Shown here one piece after another: positions 23,496 through 34,498 of a stretch of 64,000 nucleotides of DNA. The number at the start of each line of letters is the position of its first letter. The stretch's first letter is position 1. The notes beneath the pieces are model-generated. The model ran no database searches, was not told the DNA's origin, and was given only the letters and a program-made list of their open reading frames with translations. Position numbers and translations under genes: made by a program. The DNA is from Hamiltosporidium tvaerminnensis (taxonomy: Eukaryota > Microsporidia > Dubosqiidae), in the NCBI GenBank assembly GCA_022605425.2, contig CM061255.1, positions 248,001 through 312,000 on the forward strand, given 5' to 3'.

Positions 23496-24047
23496 AATAA
23501 CACAAATATTTCAACAAAAAATGAAGAATTACTTCAAAAAAGAAAAAGAATAAAAAAAATAATTGAAGAAACATCATCAATTATAAAAGATAAGTATCAT
23601 CGTATAAATTCTATAGGTAAATATGAATGTCTTTTATGTTATACATTACACAACACAGAAATAAATTATATTTCTCATTGCCAAGGAACAAAACACCAAA
23701 ATCTACTTAAAAAACAAATTGATACAGAAAAAATAATAGATTTAAAAAAGAACAAACTTAGTCCCAAATATATAATAAGAAATATTATACAAGAAAATAA
23801 AAAAGGACACAATATTCAATTAGAGTATACACAATCAACAGAAAAACCAGTATTTAAATTTATTAATTCGTTAGAACAAAAAGTAGAAAAATATAATAAA
23901 GAAAATATATATTTAGTTATTTTATGTGAACCATATATCAATGTAGGATTTAAAATAGAAAATAAAAAAGTAGATGAATGTAGTATTATTAGTTATTTTA
24001 ATGAATTTGAAAAACTTTTTACGATACAATTTTTGTATTTAGAATAG
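23466..24047 (+). CDS. Splicing factor 3A subunit 2 (SF3a66/Prp11-like)
   Basis: 193 residues, a minimal version of SF3A2/Prp11, the U2 snRNP protein that acts in pre-spliceosome formation. The matrin-type C2H2 zinc finger is intact: GKYECLLCYTLHNTEINY and then SHCQGTKHQ-NLLKK at about residues 51-82, almost the family consensus GKYECKLCLTLHN...H-QG-KHQ. It is preceded by a basic helix (QKRKRIKKIIEE). The C-terminal half (about 110-193) corresponds to the conserved SF3A2 beta-rich region that contacts SF3A1/SF3A3. The Pro-rich tail of animal SF3A2 is absent. No intron is seen in the gene itself. Its presence implies a working spliceosome in this organism. The start is chosen by the CCC signal and by alignment; the duplicated upstream ATG is out of frame. 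Confidence 0.88.
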   Translation: MVFNNRINTNNNTNISTKNEELLQKRKRIKKIIEETSSIIKDKYHRINSIGKYECLLCYTLHNTEINYISHCQGTKHQNLLKKQIDTEKIIDLKKNKLSPKYIIRNIIQENKKGHNIQLEYTQSTEKPVFKFINSLEQKVEKYNKENIYLVILCEPYINVGFKIENKKVDECSIISYFNEFEKLFTIQFLYLE

Positions 24048-24118
24048 AATTTAAAAAACTGTTAGTAACTTATACTTGCTTTATAAAATAATTTTTCGAA
24101 TATAAAATATTTTATAAA

Positions 24119-24185
24119 TTAAAAAATTAAAAAATTAAAAAATTAAAAAATTAAAAAATTAAAAAATTAAAAAATTAAAAAATTT
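24119..24185. repeat. AAAAAATT microsatellite
   Basis: Eight-base unit AAAAAATT repeated eight to nine times between SF3A2 and the convergent GlyRS gene. Confidence 0.9.
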
Positions 24186-24390
24186 TGAAATCCCGATTTG
24201 GCATTTAAACTGTTAAGTTTGTATTGTGTAATTCGTTATTAGTCTTATTAAATAAATTTTTCGCTTTTGAATATTATTTTCCACTTTTTTAACAATTTCT
24301 TTCTCTTTTTTTAAATCTAAATAGTCTATAATTATATATTTAAATTACAACTTTGAAATTAATCCAAAAAAAAGAAAAATAAAAAATATT

Positions 24391-24534
24391 TTATTATTCA
24401 ATAAATTTTAAACAATAATCTCTTTATTAACTTAAATATTCTGTTCCTCTTTAAATACGAACTTATTATTCAATAAATTTTAAACAATAATCTCTTTATT
24501 AACTTAAATATTCTGTTCCTCTTTAAATACGAAC
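24391..24534 (-). repeat. 72-bp tandem duplication over the GlyRS 3' end
   Basis: Copies at 24391-24462 and 24463-24534, essentially identical, carry the last ten codons, the stop and 3' flank of the glycyl-tRNA synthetase gene. The inner copy (24463-24534) belongs to the gene. The outer copy is a detached gene end with its stop at 24432. Confidence 0.92.
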
Positions 24535-26285
24535 AATCCATATTCATTTTTTAAGTTTTCCCATTTCACATTATTGTTACAAAGTTGTTGGATTAAAATT
24601 GGTATTTTTTCAAGAGGTACTCTTATTTGTTCCATGGTGTCTCTTTCTCTAATAGTTGCTTTTTTATCAGACATACTTTGTAAATCAATGGTAATGAAAA
24701 ATGGAACACCTATTTCATCATTTGAAGCATATTTTCTACCTATTGAAACATTTCTTGTGTTTATTGAGAAACTAATATCGTTTTTTGACATTTCTTCTTT
24801 TAAATTTGTAAGTAATAATTGTAGAGATGGTGTTTGTTTTAAAAGAGTTATTACGGCTTTTAAAGGAGCCATACGTGGTACAAATTTCATTACTCCTCTT
24901 TCTTTATCTTCTTTTCTGGTATAAAAAGAATGTTCACACAAACAATAAATTATTCTTCCAATACCAAAACTTGGTTCAATTACACCGGGAACAAATTCTT
25001 CAACGTAAATATTTTTTTTGTTTCGAATAAATTTTATTTCAATATTTTGAAAAGTTAAAATATTATTTTTTAAATTCTTAGAAATAAATTCTTCGGGTAA
25101 ATTATTTAATTCTTTTAAAAAATCACCGGTTTTTTCTTTTAAAATTGATGCGATCGCTTTTTTATCAATTTCTGGTTTCCAAAACTCTACAGATTTAGGT
25201 TCTGAATACTGAATATGAGCATTAAGATTGGTTTTTGAAGCCATTTGATGTTGTGTTAGATCGTAACACGATCTATCTGCAATTCCTACACACTCAATCC
25301 ATCCGTATGAACAGTATATTTCTGCATCCCAACAATCACATGCATAATGTGCCATTTCATCTTTTTTATGTTGTCGAAATCTTAAATATTCCTCGTTTAT
25401 TCCAATTTTTTCTAAAAATATTTTTGTTCTTCCAATAAAATATCCAAGAGACTGATTATTAATTATTTTATTTTTAACGGCATCTCCAATACTCATTTTT
25501 TCAGTTTTTTGAATTTCATTTTCTTTACTAAAATGTAAATTAATTTTTAAATCAGAAATAGTTTGAAATTTTGGATGATCTTTTTCTTTTGGATGAACAA
25601 AATATTCAATTTCTGCTTGTTCAAATTCCCTTACTCGTAAAAGACCAGATCGAGGAGAAATTTCATTTCTAAACACTTTTCCAATACTGGCAGAAGCAAA
25701 AGGTAATTTACTATTATTTAATTCATAAAGTTTTTTAAAATTTATAAATTGTCCTTGGGCTGTTTCTGGTCTAAGAAATGCCATATTTTGTGTTTTAGGT
25801 CCAATAAATGTCGAAAACATTAAATTAAAATATGTTGTATTACCAAGTTCATTATTATTTGGACTTTTTATTTCATAAGCTTTAATAATTTCATCACATT
25901 CTTTAATATTCAAACAGTCTAAATTATCAATAATTCTTTTTATTTGATCTGTTTCTTCCATTTTTGAAAATTCTTGTTTTAATAAATGATCTGCTCTATA
26001 GAACTCACCTGTGACTTTGTCAAAAACAAGTAAATCACAGAATTTATCAACATGACCACTCGCCTTTAAAACTTCATATGGTGTCAAAATTGTTGTATCT
26101 AATTCGTACATCATCTCTTCTATTATAAAAAATTTACGCCAAAAATTTATAAAATTGTTTTTTAGAGGACATCCGTACGGTCCATAGTCATATAAACCTG
26201 ATACACCTCCATAAATGTGAGCTGATGGTGAAATAAAAAAATTCTTTTTTAAAAGTCTTTCAACTTTTTCTTGCTCAAATTCCAT
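24504..26285 (-). CDS. Glycyl-tRNA synthetase (class II, eukaryotic alpha2 type)
   Basis: Charges tRNA-Gly in the cytosol. About 593 residues from the Met at 26285, which lies directly after CCC (26288-26286). An in-frame ATG 21 codons upstream (26348) would add a basic/hydrophobic extension. I prefer 26285 because of the CCC tract and because the family's opening (ISPSAHIYGGVSGLYDYGPYG) follows closely. Class II motifs are all present: GPKTQNMAFLRPETAQGQF; motif 2 FRNEISPRSGLLRVREFEQAE; GlyRS-specific CDCWDAEIYCSYGWIECVG; motif 3 EPSFGIGRIIYCLCEHSF. A C-terminal anticodon-binding domain starts near FVPRMAPLKAV. There are no WHEP domain and no large inserts. The long extension, if used, might be a targeting peptide, but microsporidia lack mitochondrial translation, so that is unlikely. 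Confidence 0.93.
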   Translation of the reverse strand: MEFEQEKVERLLKKNFFISPSAHIYGGVSGLYDYGPYGCPLKNNFINFWRKFFIIEEMMYELDTTILTPYEVLKASGHVDKFCDLLVFDKVTGEFYRADHLLKQEFSKMEETDQIKRIIDNLDCLNIKECDEIIKAYEIKSPNNNELGNTTYFNLMFSTFIGPKTQNMAFLRPETAQGQFINFKKLYELNNSKLPFASASIGKVFRNEISPRSGLLRVREFEQAEIEYFVHPKEKDHPKFQTISDLKINLHFSKENEIQKTEKMSIGDAVKNKIINNQSLGYFIGRTKIFLEKIGINEEYLRFRQHKKDEMAHYACDCWDAEIYCSYGWIECVGIADRSCYDLTQHQMASKTNLNAHIQYSEPKSVEFWKPEIDKKAIASILKEKTGDFLKELNNLPEEFISKNLKNNILTFQNIEIKFIRNKKNIYVEEFVPGVIEPSFGIGRIIYCLCEHSFYTRKEDKERGVMKFVPRMAPLKAVITLLKQTPSLQLLLTNLKEEMSKNDISFSINTRNVSIGRKYASNDEIGVPFFITIDLQSMSDKKATIRERDTMEQIRVPLEKIPILIQQLCNNNVKWENLKNEYGLFVFKEEQNI

Positions 26286-26288
26286 GGG
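26286..26288 (-). promoter_or_regulatory. CCC start-site signal of GlyRS
   Basis: CCC immediately abuts ATG (TTTTATACCCATGG on the minus strand) and decides the start at 26285 over the upstream in-frame ATG at 26348. Confidence 0.65.
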
Positions 26289-26348
26289 TATAAAACCTTT
26301 TTTTTTGATAAAAAAATATTTACAATATAGTTTTCTTAAAGAGCTCAA

Positions 26349-28617
26349 GATATGTAAAATAAAATTTATTGCAAATAGTTTTTTTAAAAGAAGACAGGAT
26401 ATTTAAAATAAAATAAATTTTAAGAAAAATGGTTTTTTTCTTGATTTTTTGTTTGGTTTAAATTACCATCAGCTGTTCGTTTGATATTTTTTTATAATTG
26501 ACTGCTTTGCTATATTCCAAACTAATGGGTCGATTAAGTCATATTATTAACGCTTTTAGATTCAATAAGTCAGGTGTTGTATCGCCTGAAACTCTCGTTG
26601 AAAGCATCTGTAGTATAGGCATGAGGTTTCTATGCTTTAAATGTCTTTGTACTGAATTATTTATACTTCTGCATGGCTCTTTTCGAAATTTGGTTTTGAT
26701 AGTGATTGAATTTTTAGATTGAAATAAATGAATTCGGCGTTCCTTTAAAACACAGTTGATACTTTTTATATCAAAATTTATACCCGTAATCAGAGACTTA
26801 TGAGGCACATTGTCTGGTTTTACTTATATTCACACACTCTTTTTATCTTAAGCGAAATATTTTCTAACCTAAATGGTTGAATAAGATTTCGATGGTTTGC
26901 CAGAAACTCTTAGCTTCAAAATTTTTTGGTTTCAAAGATTTAAACCAAATCCTAGTGAACGGAGTCACAAGTTCAATGTGTCTTTTTGCATTACTTTTTT
27001 TATCTAAAATAAATGTATCTTTCTTTTATTCGGAATCTAAAAAAATGTTTTTATCCTTGTATTCATCTTATTTTTCCACATTTATCTCAATATTTTTTCG
27101 AACAAAGTGACTCGAAGTTCATTTTGATAACTTTAATTTTTATTTATGAAGAAGAAGTGAAGTAAAAATTAAACTACATCTTTGTAATGCTTTTATAGTT
27201 GTTTCTGGATATTTTTACATCTACTTTCGAAATCATTCCATAATGATCTTATGAGATTCTAAAATATTGACACGTGCTTTCTGCTAACCAATAGTTTTAT
27301 GTAATTTGAATTTACCAGAATAATAGTTTACCGTTATCAAAAGTTTCGTTGCTTAAGTCATATACAAGTGCCGTGAACAAAAAACAAATTATTTTTCAAT
27401 ATAATATAACATTAAATGTCATTTTTTTTCTTGTTATTTAGATATATTGATAGATGGTTAAACTTTGCTATTTTTTGTTAGTGAATTTTTTCCTATCTAT
27501 ATCAAATCAAATGATTCCTTTGATCACTACAAAATATCTTTATTATTCTTTACCGCAGAAATCAACTCATTAAAATTTTCACCTTAAATTTCGTTAATAA
27601 ATAGGTAGAAAAGCTATATTATGTTTTTTATTTACCACGAGGTTTTTTTCAATGGTAAAATTGAACAACCATATACGTTTCTTAATTTAGAGATGTCCAC
27701 GTGTATTATTTTTGTCCAAAATGGATATATTTTATCATTAAATTCGGAGAAATATTAGTTTTAAATTTATTATACACTTAATTGTAAGTCTATAGACAAT
27801 ATTGCAGATAATACCTGCTTAATTTTCATGTTTTAATTTAGTGACAAAAGGCTTTCGGCAAAAATTACTAAAACCTTCACTTTGCTTTTTTCAAAGTAAA
27901 CAACTGCAAAGCTAGTTTTTTATCTTATTTTCAAAATATTTATAGGGATTCAAAGCATATATAAAAGATGTTTTTTAAGTAATGACTAATAAAATGTTTA
28001 GTTTTATGGAAAAACTACATTAATTCAGCACTCACAAGGTGTTGATCTATTATATAGAAAGTATTTGAAATCATTTTATCCAAAGAATTAAATTTTTTGG
28101 TTTTAACGTGTTCTCGCATATATACATATTTGTGTATTTGCAACTCGAAAAATTCATACCTTAAAAGCATAATAAAAATTCAAACGGCGTTCTTTAATTA
28201 TTCTTCTTCCAAATTTGTTTCTAATGATTTGCCCGAAGCCTAATTCTATATAATTTTTTGATTCTGATATATTTAATTGACAAAGATTTATATCAAGATG
28301 TTTTGTGTGATAAAACATTTTTAAAAGATGTTTGATTGAAGAATTATATGCCTGTTTTGAATTTATCATGTGTATTCTCCACTTTTTAGAATCTTAATAT
28401 TTAGGCTTAAATTTATATAATTTCTGTGATTATTATTCTTTGAATTCGAAACTTAACTATCTTTTTTTAGCAAACTTATAGTTTTTACATTAAAACGTAA
28501 ACCCTTTCGGATTGAAATAAATCAATAAAATTATTCGTTAAAAATTATGTAAAAATATGTAGTTTAAGATATTATAACTCAACAAGATAAATTTATTTAA
28601 ACATATCAACTCATTTT
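26349..28617. other. Intergenic, possible gene debris
   Basis: No supported gene. On the minus strand 27020-26480 has unusually few stops and a composition that looks formerly coding, but I recognise no family. A 71-codon minus ORF at 28369-28154 contains IKHLLKMFYHTKHLDINLCQLN, which could be a fragment of the LRR-like family; too short to call. Confidence 0.35.
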
Positions 28618-29295
28618 GAAATAGTGGCACGTGTTATATTTGTTTTCATGAAATTAACGCAGTTATAGGTTTAACATAGATAACTGATACCTTGACACTC
28701 TATCGGTACCACCTGCGATACATACGTACCATAGCCTTTCATCTATCAGGTGTATAGAACCTAATATATAGGCTAAACAGTTTCCCGTAGCTCCTTAATG
28801 TCCGTTGCATGGAGTGTGATTGAAGGCCGAAGCCCCCTGGGCTCCCCCAAGACTATGCAGCATTCCCACTTACGCTACACTTTCCGAATCCAATAAACTT
28901 CTAGCTAAGATATATTTCATAGACTTACATGGTGTCTACCTAGACGGTCCAATGTCATACCAACAGGTAAACCTGCTACTTAGCTCTCCCGGCTTTCAAT
29001 GGTTTTTTTTCTAAATCTCTCGGCGCTAAGTTTTCTAACCCGAGTGAGCAGGCTAGGCTCCCATGCTTTTAAACGGAAATTACCTACATGTTCGGCTGCA
29101 ATCTATATACATAAAAAACTACAAATAAATTTGCACAAAAAATTTCGCTATTTCGTAGACCTCTCTTCCTCATAGAAATTCAAATGGAACAACCAGAATT
29201 GTAATTGATTCATTTCACTAAAAATACAAATAATAATCTTCTCACATTTTCATCTTCAAGCAGATTATTTATTTGTTATTCTCCCTCTCTATAAA
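28618..29295 (+). repeat. Dispersed repeat family, copy C
   Basis: One of the two best copies. It runs from AATAGTGGCACGTGTTATATTTG to CTCCCTCTC and aligns throughout with copy D, for example TTAATGTCCGTTGCATGGA, GAAGGCCGAAGCCCC, CTCCCCCAAGA-TATGCAGCATTCCCACTTAC, CCAATAAACTTCTAGCTAAGATATATTTCA and AATGTCATACCAACAG. A 64-codon ORF (28820-29014) crosses it but is frame-broken in the other copies. Confidence 0.85.
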
Positions 29296-29639
29296 TATGA
29301 TAAAATAGCTTATTGCGTTTTTTTGTAAATTTTTTTATAAACTTCCCAAGTATATATGATTTCTGTTATTTTTTCTATACATTTGAAAAAAATTCTGATC
29401 ATTTAATTACTAGGAACTAGATACTATCATAGAGTCGATATTTTTGATCCAAATATATGTTATATGCCAACCTTTTATATATTTTTTCTACTACAATAGA
29501 CAATGAATTAAATTTCTAATATATATTTCTGAGTTATTAATTTGTTTGACTATTAAGAAGTTCAAGGCAAACCAAAATTAACATATAAAGACAAAATAAT
29601 GATTTTGCATGATTTCAAAAAAATATGTTTAACGAAAGG
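29296..29639. other. AT-rich spacer
   Basis: Nothing supported between repeat copy C and the lipase relic. Confidence 0.5.
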
Positions 29640-30030
29640 CTATTCCATTCCTCTGTGTATTGCAATCTATTTGTTTCTATTTTGTTTTATCCTTCTTTTA
29701 TATTCGACTTTTCTTCCTCTTTCGAGTTTATTATGTATATTTTCTGCCTTTTTTAATAGGTTGTGATCCAAAAATGATGAAGTTCGCTACACAATTCATC
29801 TTTCTTTATTTATCTATAAAATATTGGTGCAATGATATTTGCGTATTTCTGGACATTGTATGCAATCTCGCAAACTTTTCGTACCTCTTAAAGTTAATAT
29901 ATGTTTTTTTTCGTCCATCAAAAGAAAACGGTAGTATTGTTTGTTAATTTTTTCGACGCTATATCTCACTTTTCTTATCGATATTTTGGGCTTCTTATAA
30001 TAATTTATAAGATATTTGGATGCACGCAAT
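29640..30030 (-). pseudogene. Relic of a class-3 lipase-like gene
   Basis: The minus-strand segment from 30029 reads ASKYLINYYKK, then KINKQYYRFLLMDEKKHIL and LTLRGTKSLRDCI. This resembles the region before the lipase nucleophile in alpha/beta-hydrolase lipases (I-x-x-RGT-x-S-x-x-D). Further on, after a stop and in another frame near 29660, IAIHRGM resembles the following HxGM element. The GxSxG segment is not visible. Only this fragment is recognisable; the remainder is lost or diverged. The identification rests on short motifs. Confidence 0.4.
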
Positions 30031-30809
30031 ATTGTAGTATCACATGAAGCAGCATTTCCTCAAAGAAATATAAATAAGACTGGAATCATTGATTAATAGA
30101 GCGAAATCCCGCATTTTTTTATTTTATCCATTTGAAGCTAATCATATGAAGAATTCTCACTTGGTTAAGTGTTGTACTATATATATTCTGGTAATAATAA
30201 ATTTATAATTATCGCCTTGAATTTTATATCGAGTTTGATTCTGATACGTTTAAGCTTATTTGCAAATACATATCTTAAAGATTCCTCTGCCAAAGTGACT
30301 ATTAATTTTTTTTAAAGAATTTAATAAATATTTATTCCAAGTGAAGTAAACGAAGACACGCAAAAACATCATCGTAACAACTAATATAGTCATTTCTAAA
30401 TATTTTTTTTGCTCGATCGCTAAATACTATCTATTCCCGAAACGCAAATCCTTTTAAAATTTAATTTTCGAAGTTTTAATTTATCGAAGGATAAATTTTT
30501 TATTTTAGATAAAAAAATAACCTTACATCCTATGCTTAAATTTTTTTTCCCAATCCATTTGGTTAACTACTCTTTACCAAATATATTATTAACAGAAAAT
30601 AAATATTTTTTATACCTTTAAAATAAACCCGAAAAATCTCTACAAAAAACTCGAATTATTCAACAATAGACCATTTAAATTTAAATCTTAAGCAAATTTT
30701 GAGAAATAGGAAGTAATAATTTTAATAATTAAAGTCTTTAAATCTAAAAGCTAATAAATAAATATTATATTCATAAAACAGTGTTATATTTAATAAACAA
30801 AAGCAACAT
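30031..30809. other. AT-rich spacer
   Basis: No ORF or motif recognised; 3' flank of the following minus-strand gene. Confidence 0.5.
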
Positions 30810-32594
30810 TTAAAAACCGCATGTATCACTTTGTGCATCATAAAAAATATCAAGTAATGGTTGTTCCTGTGTCTTAACACCCTCCTCCTTTTTGGTTCCT
30901 TTGATTTCTTTGATCATCCCTTCGATTTCATCTAATAATTCACAAGACAATTCATCCTCATATATAGTTTTATAATTACGAGTGAGACCAATAAAATCAA
31001 GTCCAAATCTTGGTTTTTTAAAAAAATCAGAAATATAATCGTGGCCAGATTTCAAGGGAATTTGATATTTATTATAATGATTTATATTTTTTTCTTCGAA
31101 CATTATACATTTATCTTCAAAAAGAAACCCATAAATATTATTTTTAAGGCTAAAGGCAGCGAAACCGTCGATATCGTACGAACACACTCTGGTATCAAAT
31201 AAATTATTTCGAGAAGTATACTGAAAAACACCTCTTTTGTTATAAAATATCAAATCTCTTTCGCCTATATACATTTTGCAGTTTCTTAAAAATACACCTA
31301 TTTCATCACAAAATGTTATTCCTGTTCGTATATCTGGTATTCTATAAATTCTCATAAAGCAAAATATATACAAACCGTTTTCATATTTATTTATTTTTGT
31401 AATATCTTCATTAAACACCATCAAAACTGTCAAATTGCTATATATTGGATTCTTTTTATCAAAATCATAATTTGGTCTTTCAAAACCCTTTTTCTTTGAT
31501 ATTTTTGTATATTTATATTCAGGAATCATTAATTTTAATTTTTTAGTTTTGTCAACATCCGATTTTTTCAATTTATTTTTCTCCACTGTATCTTTTCTTA
31601 AATCATTTGAAATGTTCGCTTTATTCCCTTTATTTTTTTTGTTCAATCTATTTTCTGTATTCTCTTTATTTATTTTATTCTCATTACTCATTTTACTCTC
31701 TTTATTCACATTAAACACTTTACTAATTTTATTCTCATTACTCTCTATACTTTCTTTAGTTTCTTCACATTCTTCATTCGCATTAGACACTTTGCTTATT
31801 TTATTCTCATTAGACACCTTACTTATTTTATTCTCATTACTCTCTATACTTTCTTTAGTTTCTTCACTTTCTTTATTCACATTGCTTTTCTTTTTTTCTA
31901 ATTTTTTTTTCTCCTTACTTTTTGCTCCTTTCTTTGGATTTCTAAGCTCAATATTTTCTTTGATACTGGAATCTAGATTTCTTAATTTAAACAACGGATT
32001 TTGTTTTATTGTTGAACTTCTAAGATCAACGAGAATAAGATGTCTAATAAGAGAAACAACTACAAGACGAGGGTGCTGAAGTACACGTATAAACAATGGT
32101 TTGGGTAGATAATGTGCATACGTACTACGTTGTCTTACCTCTCCGTATATGCTTATACAAGTATCGGTTAAAATAAAAAGTTCGTTGGTAATTTCGGAAA
32201 AATCAAAATCTATAATATTAGACATTTGAATACATTTCAATACTTTTTGATTAGCAGTATAAAGATAATTTTTTGCTATGAGATATATTACAGAAGGCGT
32301 GACTATTAAACTTTTTACTTCTTCATTTACTTTGAATGAATATGATTTATTTGAATCGATATCTCTAACATGAAATTCTTTATTATTAATACTGTAAATT
32401 ATTGAAGATGCAGATATTATTTCGAAAGTTTTCATGCGGCCAAAAAATTTAATTGATGTTGCATTTTTTACAACAGTGGGAAAAAAAGAAGGGATTGGTG
32501 ATAACTTATCTGGTCTTTGGAATGTAAACGTACCGTTTTTATATGATACCGGACCGAGATGAAATGGTAAAAACTTTGGTTTACACCTTTCCAT
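30810..32594 (-). CDS. Beta-propeller-like protein, possibly RNA polymerase I core factor (Rrn6/TAF1C-like)
   Basis: 594 residues. The N-terminal 210 residues read as short beta-strand repeats (IIYSINNKEFHVRDID, LFILTDTCISIYGEV). They end in QHPRLVVVSLIRHLILVDLRSS, which resembles the HPR...DLR element of the Rrn6/TAF1C propeller. Residues about 225-350 are a Lys/Glu/Asn/Ser low-complexity linker with internal repeats (ENKISKVSN, EETKESIESN). The C-terminal part resumes strand-like repeats (LTVLMVFNEDITKI, GERDLIFYNKRGVFQYTS). If the identification holds it would be part of the factor that recruits RNA polymerase I to the rDNA promoter. Otherwise it is an unassigned nuclear propeller protein. 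CCC abuts the start codon. Single ORF, no break, no membrane segment. Confidence 0.55.
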   Translation of the reverse strand: MERCKPKFLPFHLGPVSYKNGTFTFQRPDKLSPIPSFFPTVVKNATSIKFFGRMKTFEIISASSIIYSINNKEFHVRDIDSNKSYSFKVNEEVKSLIVTPSVIYLIAKNYLYTANQKVLKCIQMSNIIDFDFSEITNELFILTDTCISIYGEVRQRSTYAHYLPKPLFIRVLQHPRLVVVSLIRHLILVDLRSSTIKQNPLFKLRNLDSSIKENIELRNPKKGAKSKEKKKLEKKKSNVNKESEETKESIESNENKISKVSNENKISKVSNANEECEETKESIESNENKISKVFNVNKESKMSNENKINKENTENRLNKKNKGNKANISNDLRKDTVEKNKLKKSDVDKTKKLKLMIPEYKYTKISKKKGFERPNYDFDKKNPIYSNLTVLMVFNEDITKINKYENGLYIFCFMRIYRIPDIRTGITFCDEIGVFLRNCKMYIGERDLIFYNKRGVFQYTSRNNLFDTRVCSYDIDGFAAFSLKNNIYGFLFEDKCIMFEEKNINHYNKYQIPLKSGHDYISDFFKKPRFGLDFIGLTRNYKTIYEDELSCELLDEIEGMIKEIKGTKKEEGVKTQEQPLLDIFYDAQSDTCGF

Positions 32595-32597
32595 GGG
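32595..32597 (-). promoter_or_regulatory. CCC start-site signal of the beta-propeller gene
   Basis: CCC directly before ATG 32594 (TGTATAACCCATGG on the minus strand). Confidence 0.6.
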
Positions 32598-32842
32598 TTA
32601 TACACAAATTATTTTTAAAATGTAAATTTTCAAAAAAAAAATCGTTTTTTTAATTTAAATATTTAAAGATTAAAAAAAAATCGATTTAACTTGTGGTTAT
32701 TTAAATGTGATATCATTATTTAGAGTTCGTAAAGTACTACTCTTGGTACTTTTTTTTACAAATTCTAAATATACAACCAATATTTGAAAATATAAATGTT
32801 TAAAATGTATTGTATAATATTTTTAAATATTGTCTTTTATGT

Positions 32843-33550
32843 CACTGGTGGAGGGAGGATAACCGCTTAAAAAACTTTCTGCTTGGCAATGAGTGTGTGA
32901 AACTGTTTTAAGATTATTGTTTAGATTTTTGGTGGAAATAAAACCACACATCATCTTCAGTTGTTCCATGGGAGTTGTTAGGAGGAGAAGAGGTCTAAGA
33001 AATGAAGAAACTTTTTCTACGATTTATTTTTAGTTTTTGACGTAACCAGATTGCCGACTGCAGCTAAACATGTAGGTAATTTCCATGTAAAAGCATGGAA
33101 ACCTAGCCTTGCTCACTCGAGTTAGAAGACTTAGCGCCTGGGAGATATAAAACAAAAAACCATTTAAAGCCAGGAAAGCTAAGTAGCAGGTTATATCTGT
33201 TGGTATGACATTGCACTGTCTAGGTGGACCTCATGTAAATCTCTGAAATATATCTTAGCTAGAAGTTTATTGGGTTCGGAAAGTGTAGAGTAAGTGGGAA
33301 TGCTGCATATTCTTGGGGGAGCCCAGGAGGGGGCTTCGGCCTTCGATCACATTCCATGCAACGGACATTAAAGAAAATAGGGCAACCCTCGCCTAGTAAT
33401 TAGGTGCTACACACCTGGTAGATGAAAGGGTCTGGGGCTTAGGTATCGCAGGGGTTACTGATGGAGTGTTGGGTAGCAGTTATTTCTGTTAAACCTAGAA
33501 CTGCTTTAATGCCATTTAAACACATATAAAACTCGCCACTATTTTAAAAA
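32843..33550 (-). repeat. Dispersed repeat family, copy D (reference-quality copy)
   Basis: About 700 bp on the minus strand, from AATAGTGGCGAG (33540s) to CGGTTATCCTCCCTCCACC (about 32845). It is clearly more GC-rich than its flanks and includes GGGCTCCCCCAAG and CACCTAGACAGTGCAATG. It aligns along its length to copy C and in blocks to A, B and E. No terminal inverted repeat or TG...CA ends are obvious, and no ORF is shared among copies. It could be a non-autonomous element, a solo terminal repeat or an RNA-derived repeat. Confidence 0.85.
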
Positions 33551-34498
33551 AGATGTGATACTTTTAAATAAAAAAATTTACAAACCTTAAAAAAAATCTA
33601 AAAGAGGTTTAAAAAATTTTTTTTTGGTTCTTATATGGGTAAACTCCTCATATAGATTTGACATCATAATACTTTTATTTTATGAATCAAAAAAAAAAGT
33701 TATCAATTTTCTTATTTGTCTTGATCATTGTTCAAATTGACCGTAACTTATAAGACACCCTTTAACATCCAATTGCCTTGATAACACCGTTACTACAATA
33801 CTTATAATAACCTCTTTTATTAATCTATCTTTATTTAAAAACGATCTCTTTATTAAAAAAATAACATACTTTATTTAGATTAAATAGACAAACATATATA
33901 TACATTTATTCGTTTTTAGACATATATATAGATACATTTGTTCTATACTTCATATTTATTTATTTTTATTTTTATCTGAAATCCGCTATATATCTTCTTC
34001 GTGTATTCTATTTCATGGATATTACTATCGGTCTATAACCCAAGCTTTGCTAATTCCCGAATAACAACAGATTAAATGAAAGAGATTTAAAACTTTTATT
34101 TAACATCCTCGACACAGAAAAGTAGAATAGGAATGGAATATTAGGTACGTAAGTAATATTACTACAGGTTGCTTGTTAAAAACTAAAAAGTTTTTAAACA
34201 ATAAAGTATAATGATTAGAGATAAATTTGAAAATGCGCAATTATAAAAATTTGTTTGTGTAAGCTATTTGTTTTGTGTTTTCCTAAGAATTTAATTCGCG
34301 TTTAGATTTTGGGCTATAAGAAAATTAAATGTATTTTGTTCGTACAGTATAAATAAGCTGTTATCTCTATAAGTATTATCGTTATCATAAACAATTACAA
34401 CTTTAGATAGCTATTTTAGAAAATATCTTGATTGCTAAGATTATCGAATTGCCATTTATAGTAATAAAATCTATATAAAATCCGAAAAAAATTACTCC
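33551..34498. other. AT-rich spacer
   Basis: No ORF or motif; 5' flank of the membrane-protein gene. Only CC, not CCC, precedes that gene's ATG. Confidence 0.5.

Noticed and set aside
26480-27120. Overlapping ORFs on both strands with few stops
   Set aside because: Looks formerly coding on the minus strand but matches no family I can name; not claimed as a gene.
28820-29014. 64-codon ORF within dispersed repeat copy C
   Set aside because: Partly shared with copy D but broken by stops or frameshifts in D, B and E; conservation is at the DNA level.
32843-33550. Dispersed repeat considered as an rRNA fragment because of its GC content
   Set aside because: None of the universally conserved rRNA segments I know is present in any copy.
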